DNA of 64,000 nucleotides. Origin: Pseudomonas viridiflava. Lineage in GTDB: Bacteria; Pseudomonadota; Gammaproteobacteria; Pseudomonadales; Pseudomonadaceae. Both the position numbers and the translations under genes were made by a program. The notes under the pieces are model-generated. The model made no database searches and was not told where the DNA came from. It saw only the letters and a list, made by a program, of their open reading frames with translations. The stretch covers positions 310,001-374,000 of the forward strand of contig NZ_UPSE01000198.1 of NCBI RefSeq assembly GCF_900573885.1. Reading direction: 5' to 3'. Position 1 is the stretch's first letter; each line of letters opens with the position of its first letter. This document shows, piece after piece, positions 9,690 to 18,654 of the stretch.

Positions 9690-10361
9690 TCAGTCGTCGA
9701 AATCCTGCCAGCCGCCCATTTCCTTCCAGCGATTGACGATGCCGCAGAACAGTTCGGCGGTTTTCTCTGTGTCGTAACGCGCCGAGTGCGCCTCGCGACC
9801 GTCGAAATCCATGCCTGCTGCCTGACAGGCACGAGCCAGCACCGTTTGCCCGTAGGCAAGGCCGGCGAGGGTAGCGGTGTCGAAGCTGGAGAACGGGTGG
9901 AACGGGTTGCGCTTCAAATCGTTGCGCGCAACCGCGGCATTGAGGAAGCCCAGGTCGAAACTGCTGTTGTGGCCCACCAGAATCGCGCGTTTGCAGCCGT
10001 TGGCTTTGAGGGCCTTGCGAATGCCGCGGAAGATATCAGTCAGCGCCGACTCTTCGCTCACCGCCATGCGCAGCGGATGATCGAGCTTGATGCCAGTGAA
10101 CTCCAGCGCAGCGGCCTCGATGTTGGCGCCTTCGAACGGCTCGATGCGGAAGAAATAGGTGTGCTCTGGAAACAGAAAACCCTTTTCATCCATACCCACC
10201 GTGACGGCGGCAATTTCCAGCAGGGCGTCGGTGGCGGAGTTGAACCCGCCGGTTTCCACATCGACCACCACCGGCAAATAGCCGCGAAAGCGCGCGGCCA
10301 TGGGGTGGCGCGAATTGCTGCTGCCGCCTTCCGGTTCGTCGTCGTAGTTGTCTTCACTCAC
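9690..10361 (-). CDS. rnt: Ribonuclease T (3'-5' exoribonuclease)
   Basis: 223-residue DEDDh exonuclease that trims tRNA CCA ends and the 3' ends of 5S/23S rRNA. Catalytic residues are visible in order: VVDVETGG (Asp34, Glu36), the [11 protein letters not shown] aspartate, and the final [12 protein letters not shown] pair (His and Asp). The predicted start is a GTG at 10361 that overlaps the pyrC stop as GTGA, so rnt is translationally coupled to pyrC. The first ~22 residues are acidic and poorly structured. A terminator follows immediately. Confidence 0.95.
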   Translation of the reverse strand: MSEDNYDDEPEGGSSNSRHPMAARFRGYLPVVVDVETGGFNSATDALLEIAAVTVGMDEKGFLFPEHTYFFRIEPFEGANIEAAALEFTGIKLDHPLRMAVSEESALTDIFRGIRKALKANGCKRAILVGHNSSFDLGFLNAAVARNDLKRNPFHPFSSFDTATLAGLAYGQTVLARACQAAGMDFDGREAHSARYDTEKTAELFCGIVNRWKEMGGWQDFDD

Positions 10362-11404
10362 ACGGTTTGCTCCAGCAAGCGCCAGCGCAGTTTTTCACCG
10401 GCGCGCAGCGGGACGACACTCAGCTCGCCAAGCGGCAGGCTGGTCGGGGCAGTCCATTCTTCACGGACCAGGGTAATGGTGTCGGTGTTGCGCGGCAGGC
10501 CGTAAAAATCCGCACCGTGCTGACTGGCAAAACCTTCCAGCTTGTCCAGCGCGTTACGCTGCTCGAACGCTTCGGCGTACAGCTCAATGGCCGCGTAAGC
10601 CGTATAGCAGCCGGCGCAACCGCAGGCGGCTTCTTTGGCGTGCTGCGCGTGGGGCGCCGAGTCGGTGCCAAGGAAGAACTTGGCGCTGCCGCTGGTGGCG
10701 GCGTCCAGCAGGGCTTCCTGGTGCACGTTGCGTTTGAGAATCGGCAGGCAATAGAAGTGCGGGCGAATGCCGCCAACCAGCATGTGGTTGCGGTTGTAGA
10801 GCAGGTGATGCGCCGTGATGGTGGCGCCGACGTTGGCCGGCGCGCTGTTGACGAACTGCACGGCGTCGCCGGTGGTGATGTGCTCGAACACCACTTTAAG
10901 CGTCGGGAAGCGCTCGACCACGCGGGTCAGGTGCTCGTCGATAAACACTTTTTCGCGATCGAACACGTCGATCTCGCCGCGGGTCACTTCGCCGTGTACC
11001 AGCAGTGGCAAGCCCACTTCGGCCATGGCTTCAAGCACGTGAAAAATCTTGTCGACGCTGGTCACGCCGGAGTCGGAATTGGTCGTGGCGCCTGCCGGAT
11101 ACAGCTTGGCCGCGTGCACGAAGCCTGACGCTTTGGCGCTGCGAACATCTTCAGGGCTGGTCAGGTCGGTGAGGTAGAGCACCATCAGCGGTTCGAACCG
11201 GCTGCCAGCAGGGCGGGCGGCAAGAATGCGCTGGCGGTAGCCATCGGCTTCGGTGGCGGTGCGTACGGGCGGTACCAGGTTCGGCATGATGATGGCGCGA
11301 CCGAAGGTGCGCGCAACGTCGGCGACCGTGTGGGGCAGCACCGCGCCGTCGCGCAGGTGAATATGCCAGTCGTCCGGACGCAGCAGGGTAAGGCGGTCAG
11401 TCAT
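10358..11404 (-). CDS. pyrC: Dihydroorotase, class II
   Basis: 348-residue zinc amidohydrolase that closes N-carbamoyl-aspartate to dihydroorotate in pyrimidine synthesis. Metal ligands His14 and His16 in [10 protein letters not shown], the carboxylated lysine in [12 protein letters not shown], later histidines, and the catalytic aspartate in LGTDSAPH are present. Length fits the E. coli-type PyrC (348). Start placed at 11404 ([12 protein letters not shown]); the frame could extend 26 residues upstream but without family similarity. First gene of a pyrC-rnt pair, divergent from motY. Confidence 0.95.
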   Translation of the reverse strand: MTDRLTLLRPDDWHIHLRDGAVLPHTVADVARTFGRAIIMPNLVPPVRTATEADGYRQRILAARPAGSRFEPLMVLYLTDLTSPEDVRSAKASGFVHAAKLYPAGATTNSDSGVTSVDKIFHVLEAMAEVGLPLLVHGEVTRGEIDVFDREKVFIDEHLTRVVERFPTLKVVFEHITTGDAVQFVNSAPANVGATITAHHLLYNRNHMLVGGIRPHFYCLPILKRNVHQEALLDAATSGSAKFFLGTDSAPHAQHAKEAACGCAGCYTAYAAIELYAEAFEQRNALDKLEGFASQHGADFYGLPRNTDTITLVREEWTAPTSLPLGELSVVPLRAGEKLRWRLLEQTV

Positions 11405-11539
11405 GGGGGGCGATACCAGATCAGCGAGATTTGTGCGGTGAAAACTGCTGCGAATGCTACCGGAAAAGCCTGATAGCGGCACCCGCTATCAAGTTTTCCA
11501 AACGCCAACCGATACCCCCCTCAGAACGCAGTAATTCTT

Positions 11540-12463
11540 ATGGAGCCTACCGTGCGCCAGCGCTATCTCGCCTTGTTCAGCTTATTCGCCAGCCTGCCGG
11601 CCATGGCGATCACCTTTCAGACGCGCCTGGAAAAGGTGGAATGGAAGGTCGATGGCGATCAATTCGAGTGCCGCCTGTCGCAAGACATCACTGACTTTGG
11701 CCAGGGCCAGTTCGTGCGCCGTGCCGGTGAACAGGTCACGTTTCGCCTGCAAGCCCGCGAGCGCTGGCTGGGTGCGGGCTCGGCCACCTTGATCGCGGCG
11801 GCGGCGCCGTGGCAGCCGGGGCGTGGCGATATCAACGTGGGCATGGTCAATGTCGATAACGGCGCCACGCCGTTCAACAGCACGCAGCAACAGGGCGCGC
11901 GCATGCTCACCGGTTTGCTGGAAGGGCGCAGCCCGCTGGTTCGCCACCGCTTGCCGGACGGAGGCGAGGGCATTGAGGTTCGTCTGCTGCCGGTGAAATT
12001 CAACAAGGCCTACCGCGACTACCTCGAGTGCACGACCAAACTGCTGCCGGTCAATTTCGACCAGATCAAGCAAGTGCAAGTGGCATTTCCTGGCGGTGGG
12101 TCGGATATCGACGAGCTTTCCCGTGCCAAGCTGGAAATCATGCTGCAGTACCTGAAGGCCGATCCCAGCGTTAACCATATCGAGCTCGATGGCCACTCTG
12201 ACAACGGCGGCAATCGCCTCACCAACCTCGACATGTCCCGCCGCCGCGCGCTGGCTGTGCAGGAATACTTCAAAGCCAACGGCATTCCGGAAAAGCAGAT
12301 CGTGGTGCGCTTTCACGGCGAGCGCTATCCGCTGGTGCCGAACACCAATTCGACCAACCGCGCGAAAAACCGCCGCGTCACCGTTCAATTGTCACGCCAG
12401 CCGGTTGCCCCGGAACCGGCTACACCTGCCACTGCGCCGATCAAGCCAGCCGCGACGTCGTGA
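11540..12463 (+). CDS. motY: Flagellar motor T-ring protein MotY-like (OmpA-family C-terminus)
   Basis: 307 residues with a signal peptide (cleavage near residue 24, SLPAMA/ITF), an N-terminal beta-rich domain (about 25-170) and a C-terminal OmpA/MotB peptidoglycan-binding domain (about 170-285) with the LDGHSDNGGN motif and MSRRRALAV helix. MotY builds the periplasmic T ring that anchors stators in polar flagellar motors. Placement beside pyrC-rnt and argG is the Pseudomonas motY context. The C-terminal 25 residues are Pro/Ala-rich. A GTG at 11552 is an alternative start that shortens the signal peptide by four residues. Confidence 0.85.
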   Translation: MEPTVRQRYLALFSLFASLPAMAITFQTRLEKVEWKVDGDQFECRLSQDITDFGQGQFVRRAGEQVTFRLQARERWLGAGSATLIAAAAPWQPGRGDINVGMVNVDNGATPFNSTQQQGARMLTGLLEGRSPLVRHRLPDGGEGIEVRLLPVKFNKAYRDYLECTTKLLPVNFDQIKQVQVAFPGGGSDIDELSRAKLEIMLQYLKADPSVNHIELDGHSDNGGNRLTNLDMSRRRALAVQEYFKANGIPEKQIVVRFHGERYPLVPNTNSTNRAKNRRVTVQLSRQPVAPEPATPATAPIKPAATS

Positions 12464-12599
12464 TTGCACGTAGTGATTGTCTCGTCGTTTCGACGAAAGA
12501 ATCCGTCGCTTCATCGTCATTAGCTGTCGCGCCTCTGTAAATTATGCGGCGCGGCCAGTAGAATCGCGGGTTTTCCGTAGAACCCCGTGGAGTGATGGC

Positions 12600-13817
12600 A
12601 TGGCGGACGTAAAGAAGGTTGTCCTGGCGTATTCCGGTGGCCTGGACACTTCGGTGATTCTCAAGTGGCTGCAAGACACCTATCAATGTGAAGTGGTGAC
12701 GTTCACCGCCGATCTCGGTCAAGGCGAAGAAGTTGAGCCGGCTCGTGCCAAGGCACAGGCCATGGGCGTCAAGGAAATCTTCATCGACGACCTGCGCGAA
12801 GAATTCGTTCGCGACTTCGTGTACCCCATGTTCCGCGCCAACACCGTGTACGAAGGCGAGTACCTGCTGGGTACCTCTATTGCCCGCCCACTGATCGCCA
12901 AGCGTCTGATCGAAATCGCCAACGAAACCGGCGCTGACGCCATTTCCCACGGCGCTACCGGCAAAGGCAACGACCAGGTTCGCTTCGAACTCGGCGCTTA
13001 TGCGCTCAAGCCAGGTGTAAAAGTGATCGCTCCGTGGCGCGAGTGGGATTTGCTCTCGCGCGAGAAGCTGATGGACTACGCCGAAAAGCACGCCATCCCG
13101 ATCGAGCGTCACGGCAAGAAAAAATCGCCGTACTCCATGGATGCCAACTTGCTGCACATCTCCTACGAAGGCGGCGTGCTGGAAGACACCTGGACCGAGC
13201 ACGAAGAAGACATGTGGAAATGGACCGTCTCGCCCGAGAACGCTCCAGACCAACCGACCTACCTGGAACTGACCTACCGCAACGGCGACATCGTGGCCCT
13301 CGACGGTGTGGAAATGTCCCCGGCTACCGTGCTGGCCACGCTGAACAAAATTGGCGGCGAAAACGGTATCGGTCGTCTCGACATCGTTGAAAACCGCTAC
13401 GTCGGCATGAAGTCCCGTGGCTGCTACGAGACGCCCGGCGGCACCATCATGCTGCGTGCTCACCGCGCCATCGAATCGATCACCCTGGACCGCGAAGTCG
13501 CTCACCTCAAAGACGAGCTGATGCCCAAGTACGCCAGCCTGATCTACACCGGCTACTGGTGGAGCCCGGAGCGTCTGATGCTGCAACAGATGATCGACGC
13601 CTCGCAGGCCCACGTGAACGGTGTGGTTCGTCTGAAGCTGTACAAAGGCAACGTCATCGTCACTGGTCGTAAGTCTGAAGGCTCGCTGTTCGACGCCAAC
13701 ATCGCCACCTTCGAAGAAGACGGCGGCGCTTACAACCAGGCCGACGCGGCTGGTTTTATCAAGTTGAACGCCCTGCGCATGCGCATCGCCGCCAACAAGG
13801 GTCGCAAGCTGTTCTGA
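12600..13817 (+). CDS. argG: Argininosuccinate synthase
   Basis: 405-residue cytoplasmic ligase joining citrulline and aspartate with ATP, the step after ArgF. The PP-loop [10 protein letters not shown] (residues 9-18), [13 protein letters not shown] aspartate/citrulline site and the multimerisation region near the C-terminus are intact. Start at 12600 gives [14 protein letters not shown]; the longer frame from 12477 adds 41 unrelated residues. A GTGGAG ribosome site is 8 bp upstream. Own terminator follows (13837-13861). Confidence 0.97.
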   Translation: MADVKKVVLAYSGGLDTSVILKWLQDTYQCEVVTFTADLGQGEEVEPARAKAQAMGVKEIFIDDLREEFVRDFVYPMFRANTVYEGEYLLGTSIARPLIAKRLIEIANETGADAISHGATGKGNDQVRFELGAYALKPGVKVIAPWREWDLLSREKLMDYAEKHAIPIERHGKKKSPYSMDANLLHISYEGGVLEDTWTEHEEDMWKWTVSPENAPDQPTYLELTYRNGDIVALDGVEMSPATVLATLNKIGGENGIGRLDIVENRYVGMKSRGCYETPGGTIMLRAHRAIESITLDREVAHLKDELMPKYASLIYTGYWWSPERLMLQQMIDASQAHVNGVVRLKLYKGNVIVTGRKSEGSLFDANIATFEEDGGAYNQADAAGFIKLNALRMRIAANKGRKLF

Positions 13818-13836
13818 TAAGCTTTTGCGGCTGACC

Positions 13837-13861
13837 AAACCCCGGCCACGAGCCGGGGTTT
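13837..13861 (+). terminator. Rho-independent terminator of argG
   Basis: Stem AAACCCCGGC (13837-13846) and GCCGGGGTTT (13852-13861), loop CACGA, 20 bp past the argG stop. The trailing T-run is short. Confidence 0.75.
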
Positions 13862-13903
13862 GCATTTATAAGCCTGTCACAGGCAACCGATGAGGAACGA
13901 CTG

Positions 13904-14296
13904 ATGAGACTGCTGCACACCATGCTGCGTGTCGGCGATATGGATAAATCCATCGCGTTTTATACCGAAGTGCTGGGCATGACCCTCCTGCGCCGCAAAG
14001 ACTACCCGGACGGCCAGTTCACCCTGGCATTCGTGGGCTACGGCAACGAAGCGGACAACAGCGTGATCGAGTTGACCCACAACTGGGGCGTCGAGAGCTA
14101 CGAACTGGGCACCGGTTACGGCCACATCGCTCTGGAAGTGGCCGACGTTTACAAAGCCTGCGAAGACATCCGCGCCCGTGGCGGAAAAATCACCCGCGAG
14201 CCAGGCCCGATGAAGCACGGCACCAGCATTCTGGCCTTCGTCGAAGATCCGGATGGCTACAAAATTGAGCTGCTGTCGCCCTCGCGCGGCGACTAG
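13904..14296 (+). CDS. gloA: Lactoylglutathione lyase (glyoxalase I)
   Basis: 130-residue metalloenzyme converting the methylglyoxal-glutathione hemithioacetal to S-lactoylglutathione. The VOC-fold metal ligands are in place: His5 (LLHTMLRV), Glu56 (VIELTHNWG), His74 (GYGHIALEV) and Glu122 (GYKIELL). The short length without the eukaryotic insertions marks the Ni/Co-type bacterial GloA. AGGAACG precedes the ATG. A REP pair and a strong bidirectional terminator follow. Confidence 0.95.
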   Translation: MRLLHTMLRVGDMDKSIAFYTEVLGMTLLRRKDYPDGQFTLAFVGYGNEADNSVIELTHNWGVESYELGTGYGHIALEVADVYKACEDIRARGGKITREPGPMKHGTSILAFVEDPDGYKIELLSPSRGD

Positions 14297-14309
14297 AAGA
14301 TGCCCTGTA

Positions 14310-14384
14310 TGAGCTAGCTTGCTAGCGAACCCTGCAAACGCTGATTTCCGAGTTTCCAGGGTTCGCGACCAAGGTCGCTCCTAC
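14310..14384. repeat. Inverted pair of REP palindromes
   Basis: A degenerate REP (GAGCTAGCTTGCTAGCGAA, about 14310-14328) and an inverted REP whose complement reads GTAGGAGCGACCTTGGTCG (14366-14384 on +). Typical Pseudomonas REP doublet just after gloA. Confidence 0.7.
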
Positions 14385-14400
14385 AAAAGCGAGGCAGCGC

Positions 14401-14439
14401 CCAATAAAAAGCCCGACATCAAGTCGGGCTTTTTATTGG
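14401..14439. terminator. Bidirectional terminator between gloA and the small PA3496-like gene
   Basis: Perfect 17-bp stem CCAATAAAAAGCCCGAC (14401-14417) and its complement (14423-14439), loop ATCAA. A- and T-runs on both sides serve the two convergent genes. Confidence 0.9.
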
Positions 14440-14443
14440 CTGA

Positions 14444-14626
14444 TCACAGATCAAAATCGTATTCAGCCAGTTGTTTGTGCAACCGTCGCTCTTCCAAGAG
14501 GTTGTCGATGATGCGGCGTTTGGTCAGGTTGGTTTTTGCCACCTCGACCGGTGCTTCCACCACTTCCTCGCTTTCGTCACTTACCACGTCTTCGTCGAGT
14601 TCCAGTTCTTCTTTGCTAGTGCTCAT
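14444..14626 (-). CDS. Small acidic protein, PA3496 family
   Basis: 60-residue protein matching in composition and context the PA3496 family of Pseudomonas small proteins (annotated elsewhere as putative envelope-integrity proteins). The N-terminal half is very acidic (runs of E and D), the C-terminal half basic and helical, with TKRRIIDNLLEERRLHKQL. No signal peptide or membrane segment. It sits between nth and a strong terminator on the same strand, 105 bp downstream of nth. Function unknown. Confidence 0.75.
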   Translation of the reverse strand: MSTSKEELELDEDVVSDESEEVVEAPVEVAKTNLTKRRIIDNLLEERRLHKQLAEYDFDL

Positions 14627-14731
14627 TGACGTCCACTCCGGCTACAGGGCCATTGGCGCACCTTATATAGGCAAATACGGGACGGGTAAAAAAGATTTTT
14701 TCAATCGAGCCATAGCAAGAACATTAAAAAG

Positions 14732-15370
14732 TCAATCGTCCGAGGTTTTGGCTTTGTACTCGCACAGGTCTTCAATCCGGCAACTGCCGCAGCGCGGCTT
14801 GCGTGCCAGGCACACATAACGGCCGTGCAGAATCAGCCAATGGTGGGCATCCATCAGGAATTCTCTGGGCACAAATTTCAGCAGTTTCTTCTCCACTTCG
14901 ACCACGTTCTTGCCCGGTGCGATGTTGGTGCGGTTGCTGACGCGAAAAATATGCGTGTCCACGGCCATCGCCAATTGCCGGAACGCGGTGTTGAGCACTA
15001 CGTTGGCAGTCTTGCGGCCCACGCCGGGCAAGGCTTCCAGCGCTTCGCGGTCTTCCGGTACCTGGCTGCCGTGCAGCTCGATCAGGCGCCGGCAGGTTTC
15101 TATAACGTTTTTAGCCTTGCTGTTGTACAGGCCAATGGTCTTGATGTACTCGCTCAGGCCCTCCACGCCCAAGGCGTAAATCGCCTCCGGGGTGTTGGCG
15201 ACCGGATACAACCTGGCGGTGGCTTTGTTGACGCTGACATCGGTGGCCTGCGCCGAAAGAATCACCGCAATCAGCAGCTCGAACGGCGTGGTATAGGCCA
15301 GTTCGGTTTTTGGCTCGGGGTTGTCTTCATGCAGACGGCGAAAGATTTCGTAGCGTTTAGCGGCGTTCAT
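14732..15370 (-). CDS. nth: Endonuclease III (DNA glycosylase/AP lyase)
   Basis: 212-residue base-excision repair enzyme for oxidised pyrimidines. The helix-hairpin-helix LPGVGRKTANVV holds the catalytic lysine, VDTHIFRVSNR the catalytic aspartate, and the C-terminal CLARKPRCGSCRIEDLC gives the four [4Fe-4S] cysteines with 6-2-5 spacing. Start at 15370 (MNAAKRYEIF), which overlaps the end of rnfE by 14 bp. It is the distal gene of the rnf-like operon, the usual position in gamma-proteobacteria. Confidence 0.96.
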   Translation of the reverse strand: MNAAKRYEIFRRLHEDNPEPKTELAYTTPFELLIAVILSAQATDVSVNKATARLYPVANTPEAIYALGVEGLSEYIKTIGLYNSKAKNVIETCRRLIELHGSQVPEDREALEALPGVGRKTANVVLNTAFRQLAMAVDTHIFRVSNRTNIAPGKNVVEVEKKLLKFVPREFLMDAHHWLILHGRYVCLARKPRCGSCRIEDLCEYKAKTSDD

Positions 15371-15938
15371 CGGATGTCGGATCGGCAGAAGGAGAAGAGG
15401 ATCGGGAAGGTGCAAACATTAATCGGGACAACGCCCACAGCACGCCGAGCAGGATAAACGCGCCGGGCGCCAGGGCGAATAGCGGCAACCCGGTAACGCC
15501 GGGAATGGACCAGCCCACAGCGGCGGGCCCGAATAACCACTCGCCGTGGCTGAGCAGCGTGCCTCGGCCGAGCAATTCCCGCAGTGCGCCCAGCAGCAGG
15601 GCGGCGCCGCTGAACAGCAAACCGTGGCGCAGCCCTTGCGGCGCGTTTGCCGGGGCTTGCACTGCCGCCACTAGAAGCAAGGGCAAGAACATGCCGAGGG
15701 CGTAACGCAGCTCCAGCGCCGTGGCCTGCATCAGCAAGTCTGCGAAGGTCAGCAGGGCGCAAGCCGCCAGCAGCAACACCGCCCGCAGCAACGTCGCGTC
15801 CAGTCGGCGCAACAGCCCAGCCAGCACGCCCAGCACGATCAGCAGCGGCAACGCCACCATGCTCAGCCCCAGGCTTTTGATCAGCAAATCGCTGGCGCCC
15901 AGCAGCGGCGCCAGTGCCAGCCAGTTCAGCGACTTCAT
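15357..15938 (-). CDS. rnfE: Rnf-like electron transport complex membrane subunit E, cysteine-less at the cluster sites
   Basis: 193-residue integral membrane protein with about six hydrophobic segments, homologous to RnfE/RsxE: LALAPLLGAS corresponds to the family LGLCPLLAV, FLPLLLVAA to FIPLIVTNC, and GALRELLGRGTLL is the conserved cytoplasmic motif. Both cysteines that in characterised Rnf complexes help hold the intramembrane [2Fe-2S] cluster are replaced by alanine. It is about 30-40 residues shorter than E. coli RsxE, mainly at the N-terminus. Start overlaps the rnfG stop as ATGA; the end overlaps nth. The only Cys (in LLAACALL) is elsewhere. Homology is clear; conventional electron transfer is doubtful. 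Confidence 0.85.
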   Translation of the reverse strand: MKSLNWLALAPLLGASDLLIKSLGLSMVALPLLIVLGVLAGLLRRLDATLLRAVLLLAACALLTFADLLMQATALELRYALGMFLPLLLVAAVQAPANAPQGLRHGLLFSGAALLLGALRELLGRGTLLSHGEWLFGPAAVGWSIPGVTGLPLFALAPGAFILLGVLWALSRLMFAPSRSSSPSADPTSDERR

Positions 15939-16534
15939 GGGTTCACCGGTTCAAGCAGTTGGGCTTTGTGCGCATCGAAATAACGCAGGCCCTGTTGCAC
16001 GGCCTGGCTGACTGCTCTCGACGTTACGGTAGCGCCCGCCATCTGCTCGATCTGGCCGCCGTCGGCCTTGACCCGCCAGTCTGCATCGCCGGCGCTGCGA
16101 CCAAAAAAGCCGCGCAGCCAGGGGCTTCTCGCCGCGTTGCCGAGGTCCGCCAGGCCCGGCGTTTCACGTTCGCTAATAACCTTGACGGCCAACAGCTGCC
16201 CGGACGGCGCGATGGCCAGAAGCAGATCGATGCTGCCCTCATAGCCATCGCCACGGGTGGGTAGCAGCACGGCGACAGGCTTGGCGTTCAGCGTGGCGAG
16301 GTAGCCAAACGCTGGCTGCGGCAGCTGCAGTTGCTCGCTGTCGGCCAAGGTGAGCGGTGCGGTAATCGGGTGATTGTCGTAGCTGCCGGGCGCCAGCAGA
16401 TCCAGCAAGGCGCGCTCGCTAGCGGCCTGCCGCTCGCTGGCGATCCGCTCGCTGAGCAGGCGCTGAACGCCCACGACTGCGGCCATCAGTGCCAGCAACA
16501 GGGCGCCGATAATCAGAAAGTGGCGCTTAGTCAT
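15935..16534 (-). CDS. rnfG: Rnf-like complex subunit G (covalent FMN-binding)
   Basis: 199-residue periplasmic subunit anchored by one N-terminal helix (about 6-25). The FMN-binding domain contains GLADLGN and the ApbE target motif, here EQMAGATVTS with acceptor Thr169. The usual first residue of the motif is Asp, here Glu. Family members receive FMN through a phosphoester bond made by ApbE; an apbE gene lies at 55.7 kb. Overlaps rnfE by ATGA and the rnfD end by 8 bp, so the unit is tightly coupled. Confidence 0.87.
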   Translation of the reverse strand: MTKRHFLIIGALLLALMAAVVGVQRLLSERIASERQAASERALLDLLAPGSYDNHPITAPLTLADSEQLQLPQPAFGYLATLNAKPVAVLLPTRGDGYEGSIDLLLAIAPSGQLLAVKVISERETPGLADLGNAARSPWLRGFFGRSAGDADWRVKADGGQIEQMAGATVTSRAVSQAVQQGLRYFDAHKAQLLEPVNP

Positions 16535-17528
16535 TGGCGACCTCCGGCAAGCGTTTCGCCGCCCGCCGTTCCAGCAGCGGCACCAGCAGGTTCATGCCGA
16601 GTACGGCGAAGGCCATGCCGTCGGGAAAGTTGCCCCACGTGCGGATTACGTACAGCAGCAGCCCAACGCCGATACCAAACAGCAGGCGGGCGCGATCGCT
16701 GCTGGCGCCGGACACCGGCTCGGTGGCGATAAAAAACGCGCCGAGCATCGTGGCGCCGGAGAACAGGTGGAAGAAAGGCGAGCCGTTGGAATCCGAGCCT
16801 GAACCGTTCCAGCACAGCAGGCTGGCTACAAACAGCGCCCCCAGCACGCCCACCGGCGTGTGCCAGCGGATGATTTTGCGCTGGATCAGCAGCAGACCGC
16901 CAAGCAGAAACGCCACGTTCACCCAGCCAGCCTGCCAATGGCTGAACGCCGGGTTGCGCTGGAACAGCTCGTCCACGGTCAGCCGGTCGTTGTGCTTGAG
17001 GGCGTCGAGCACCGTCGCCTGGCTCCAGCCATCAACCGCCACCGGCCAGATGAAAACGTGCTGCAGCCCGGCAAACAAACCGTGGCTGGCGCCCGGAGCC
17101 GGCCATTGCGTCATCTGCGCGGGGAAGGCCAGCAGGGCGAAGGCATAGCCGAGCATGGCCGGGTTGAACGGATTTTTGCCGAAGCCTCCAAACAGCGTTT
17201 TGCCCACCAGATGGGCAAATGCCGCTGCACTCACGCTCAGCCACCACGGCGCGTAGGGCGGCAGCGCCAGCGCCAGCAGCGTTGCCGTCACCAGCGCGCT
17301 GCCGTCGCCCAGCCATGGGGTATTGCCGAGCGAAAAAGGCGCAGCGCCGTGCACACGGCGCCCCAGTGCGTCACACACCAGCGCCGTCGCCACACCCAGC
17401 GCCAGTTGCAGCAACGTGCCCCAGCCGAAGTGCCAGCACAGCACCAGCGCACCGGGCACGCAGGCCAGCAATACCCACTGCATGCCGGGGCGCGGATCAA
17501 ACGCGAGATTAGCCGGGCTGATAGGCAT
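16527..17528 (-). CDS. rnfD: Rnf-like complex membrane subunit D (covalent FMN-binding)
   Basis: 333-residue membrane protein of the RnfD/NqrB family with about nine or ten hydrophobic segments. Conserved features are [19 protein letters not shown], the flavinylation motif DGWSQAT (acceptor Thr172) and [16 protein letters not shown] near the C-terminus, so the flavin site looks intact. Start set at 17528 ([10 protein letters not shown]), 20 bp inside the end of rnfB; a longer frame to 17570 is possible. In canonical clusters rnfC would precede this gene; here rnfB does. Confidence 0.88.
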   Translation of the reverse strand: MPISPANLAFDPRPGMQWVLLACVPGALVLCWHFGWGTLLQLALGVATALVCDALGRRVHGAAPFSLGNTPWLGDGSALVTATLLALALPPYAPWWLSVSAAAFAHLVGKTLFGGFGKNPFNPAMLGYAFALLAFPAQMTQWPAPGASHGLFAGLQHVFIWPVAVDGWSQATVLDALKHNDRLTVDELFQRNPAFSHWQAGWVNVAFLLGGLLLIQRKIIRWHTPVGVLGALFVASLLCWNGSGSDSNGSPFFHLFSGATMLGAFFIATEPVSGASSDRARLLFGIGVGLLLYVIRTWGNFPDGMAFAVLGMNLLVPLLERRAAKRLPEVAND

Positions 17529-18654
17529 CAAGCTTTTCCTGCGCGTGTTGCAAACGTTGCTGCGCCGCACTCAGCGCGGCCTCGTCGACAGGCTGGCGCC
17601 GCTGCAGCTTGCTCACTTCGGCGCGGGCCATCACCAGCTCGGTTTTCAAATCGCGCAAGCCTGTGTCGATGGGGCGTTTTTCGATGCGTTGCAGGTCTGG
17701 CGCCGGCTTGTTACAGGCGTCTTCGGCCTGATGCAGCGCCTGCTCGGCCGCGCTTAGTGCAGCTTGCAGCGGTTGCAGTTCGTTCGCGCCAGCCCCGCTG
17801 CTCTCGGCGGTTTTGAGGGCGGCGCGAGCGACGGCGAGATTGACCTTGGCTTTCTTCAACGCCACCTGGCTGTCTTCGCTGGCCGCAGGCTTTACCGCTT
17901 GCAGCGCTGCCTGCGCCGCAGCGGCCGCCTGGCCCAGTTGCTCAACCTGCAGCGCCAGCTCAGGTGTGCCGTAAGTGGCGAGCTGTTTTTGCGCCTTGCT
18001 GTACGCCACCTGCGCCATGGCTGCTTCGATTTTCAAGCGTTTGACGCGCTCGTCGAGCGGGGCAGCTTTCCCGGTTTTCACTCGTTCGATGGCCGCCTGT
18101 ACCGGGTCGAGCGCTGCCAGTTGCGGTTGTGCCTGGCGCTCGGCGCGGGCTGCACGGTCACGCAGGCGACGCGCGTCGTCGCGCTGCAAACGGGCCTGGT
18201 GATTTTCGTGGCGCCAGCGGAAATGGTCGGCACGCTGACGCTGCTCCTGCGCGGCCGGCTCGGGCAGCGTCAGCAGGTCGATGCAATCAACCGGGCAGGG
18301 CGCCACGCACAGTTCGCAGCCGGTGCATTCGTCCGTGATCACGGTGTGCATCAGCTTGGCCGCGCCGACAATCGCATCCACCGGGCAGGCCTGAATGCAC
18401 TTGGTGCAGCCGATGCATTCGGCCTCGCGAATAAACGCCACTTGCGGCGCAATGGGCGGCAGTTCCGGTGGCAGCACCGGCACCTTTAGCAACTGCGCCA
18501 AGGCTTCGATGCTGGCTTTGCCGCCGGGCGGACATTTATTGATCGCCTCGCCCTGAGCAATGCCCTCGGCGTAAGGCTTGCAGCCCGGGTGCCCGCATTT
18601 GCCGCATTGGGTTTGCGGCAACAAGGCGTCGATGGCGGTGATCAGGCTGCTCAT
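17509..18654 (-). CDS. rnfB: Rnf-like complex iron-sulfur subunit B with long C-terminal coiled-coil tail
   Basis: 381 residues against about 190 in E. coli RsxB. Residues 1-45 carry the first [4Fe-4S] motif (Cys17, 20, 25, 41) and 78-125 a two-cluster ferredoxin domain ([12 protein letters not shown] and [12 protein letters not shown]). The N-terminal transmembrane anchor of other RnfB proteins is missing: the chain begins at the equivalent of the cytoplasmic [11 protein letters not shown] segment. From about residue 135 a charged, Ala/Gln-rich helical tail begins with [19 protein letters not shown] and VQAAIERVK, which resembles the C-terminal tail of RnfC rather than any RnfB. Start overlaps rnfA by ATGA. 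Confidence 0.85.
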   Translation of the reverse strand: MSSLITAIDALLPQTQCGKCGHPGCKPYAEGIAQGEAINKCPPGGKASIEALAQLLKVPVLPPELPPIAPQVAFIREAECIGCTKCIQACPVDAIVGAAKLMHTVITDECTGCELCVAPCPVDCIDLLTLPEPAAQEQRQRADHFRWRHENHQARLQRDDARRLRDRAARAERQAQPQLAALDPVQAAIERVKTGKAAPLDERVKRLKIEAAMAQVAYSKAQKQLATYGTPELALQVEQLGQAAAAAQAALQAVKPAASEDSQVALKKAKVNLAVARAALKTAESSGAGANELQPLQAALSAAEQALHQAEDACNKPAPDLQRIEKRPIDTGLRDLKTELVMARAEVSKLQRRQPVDEAALSAAQQRLQHAQEKLDAYQPG

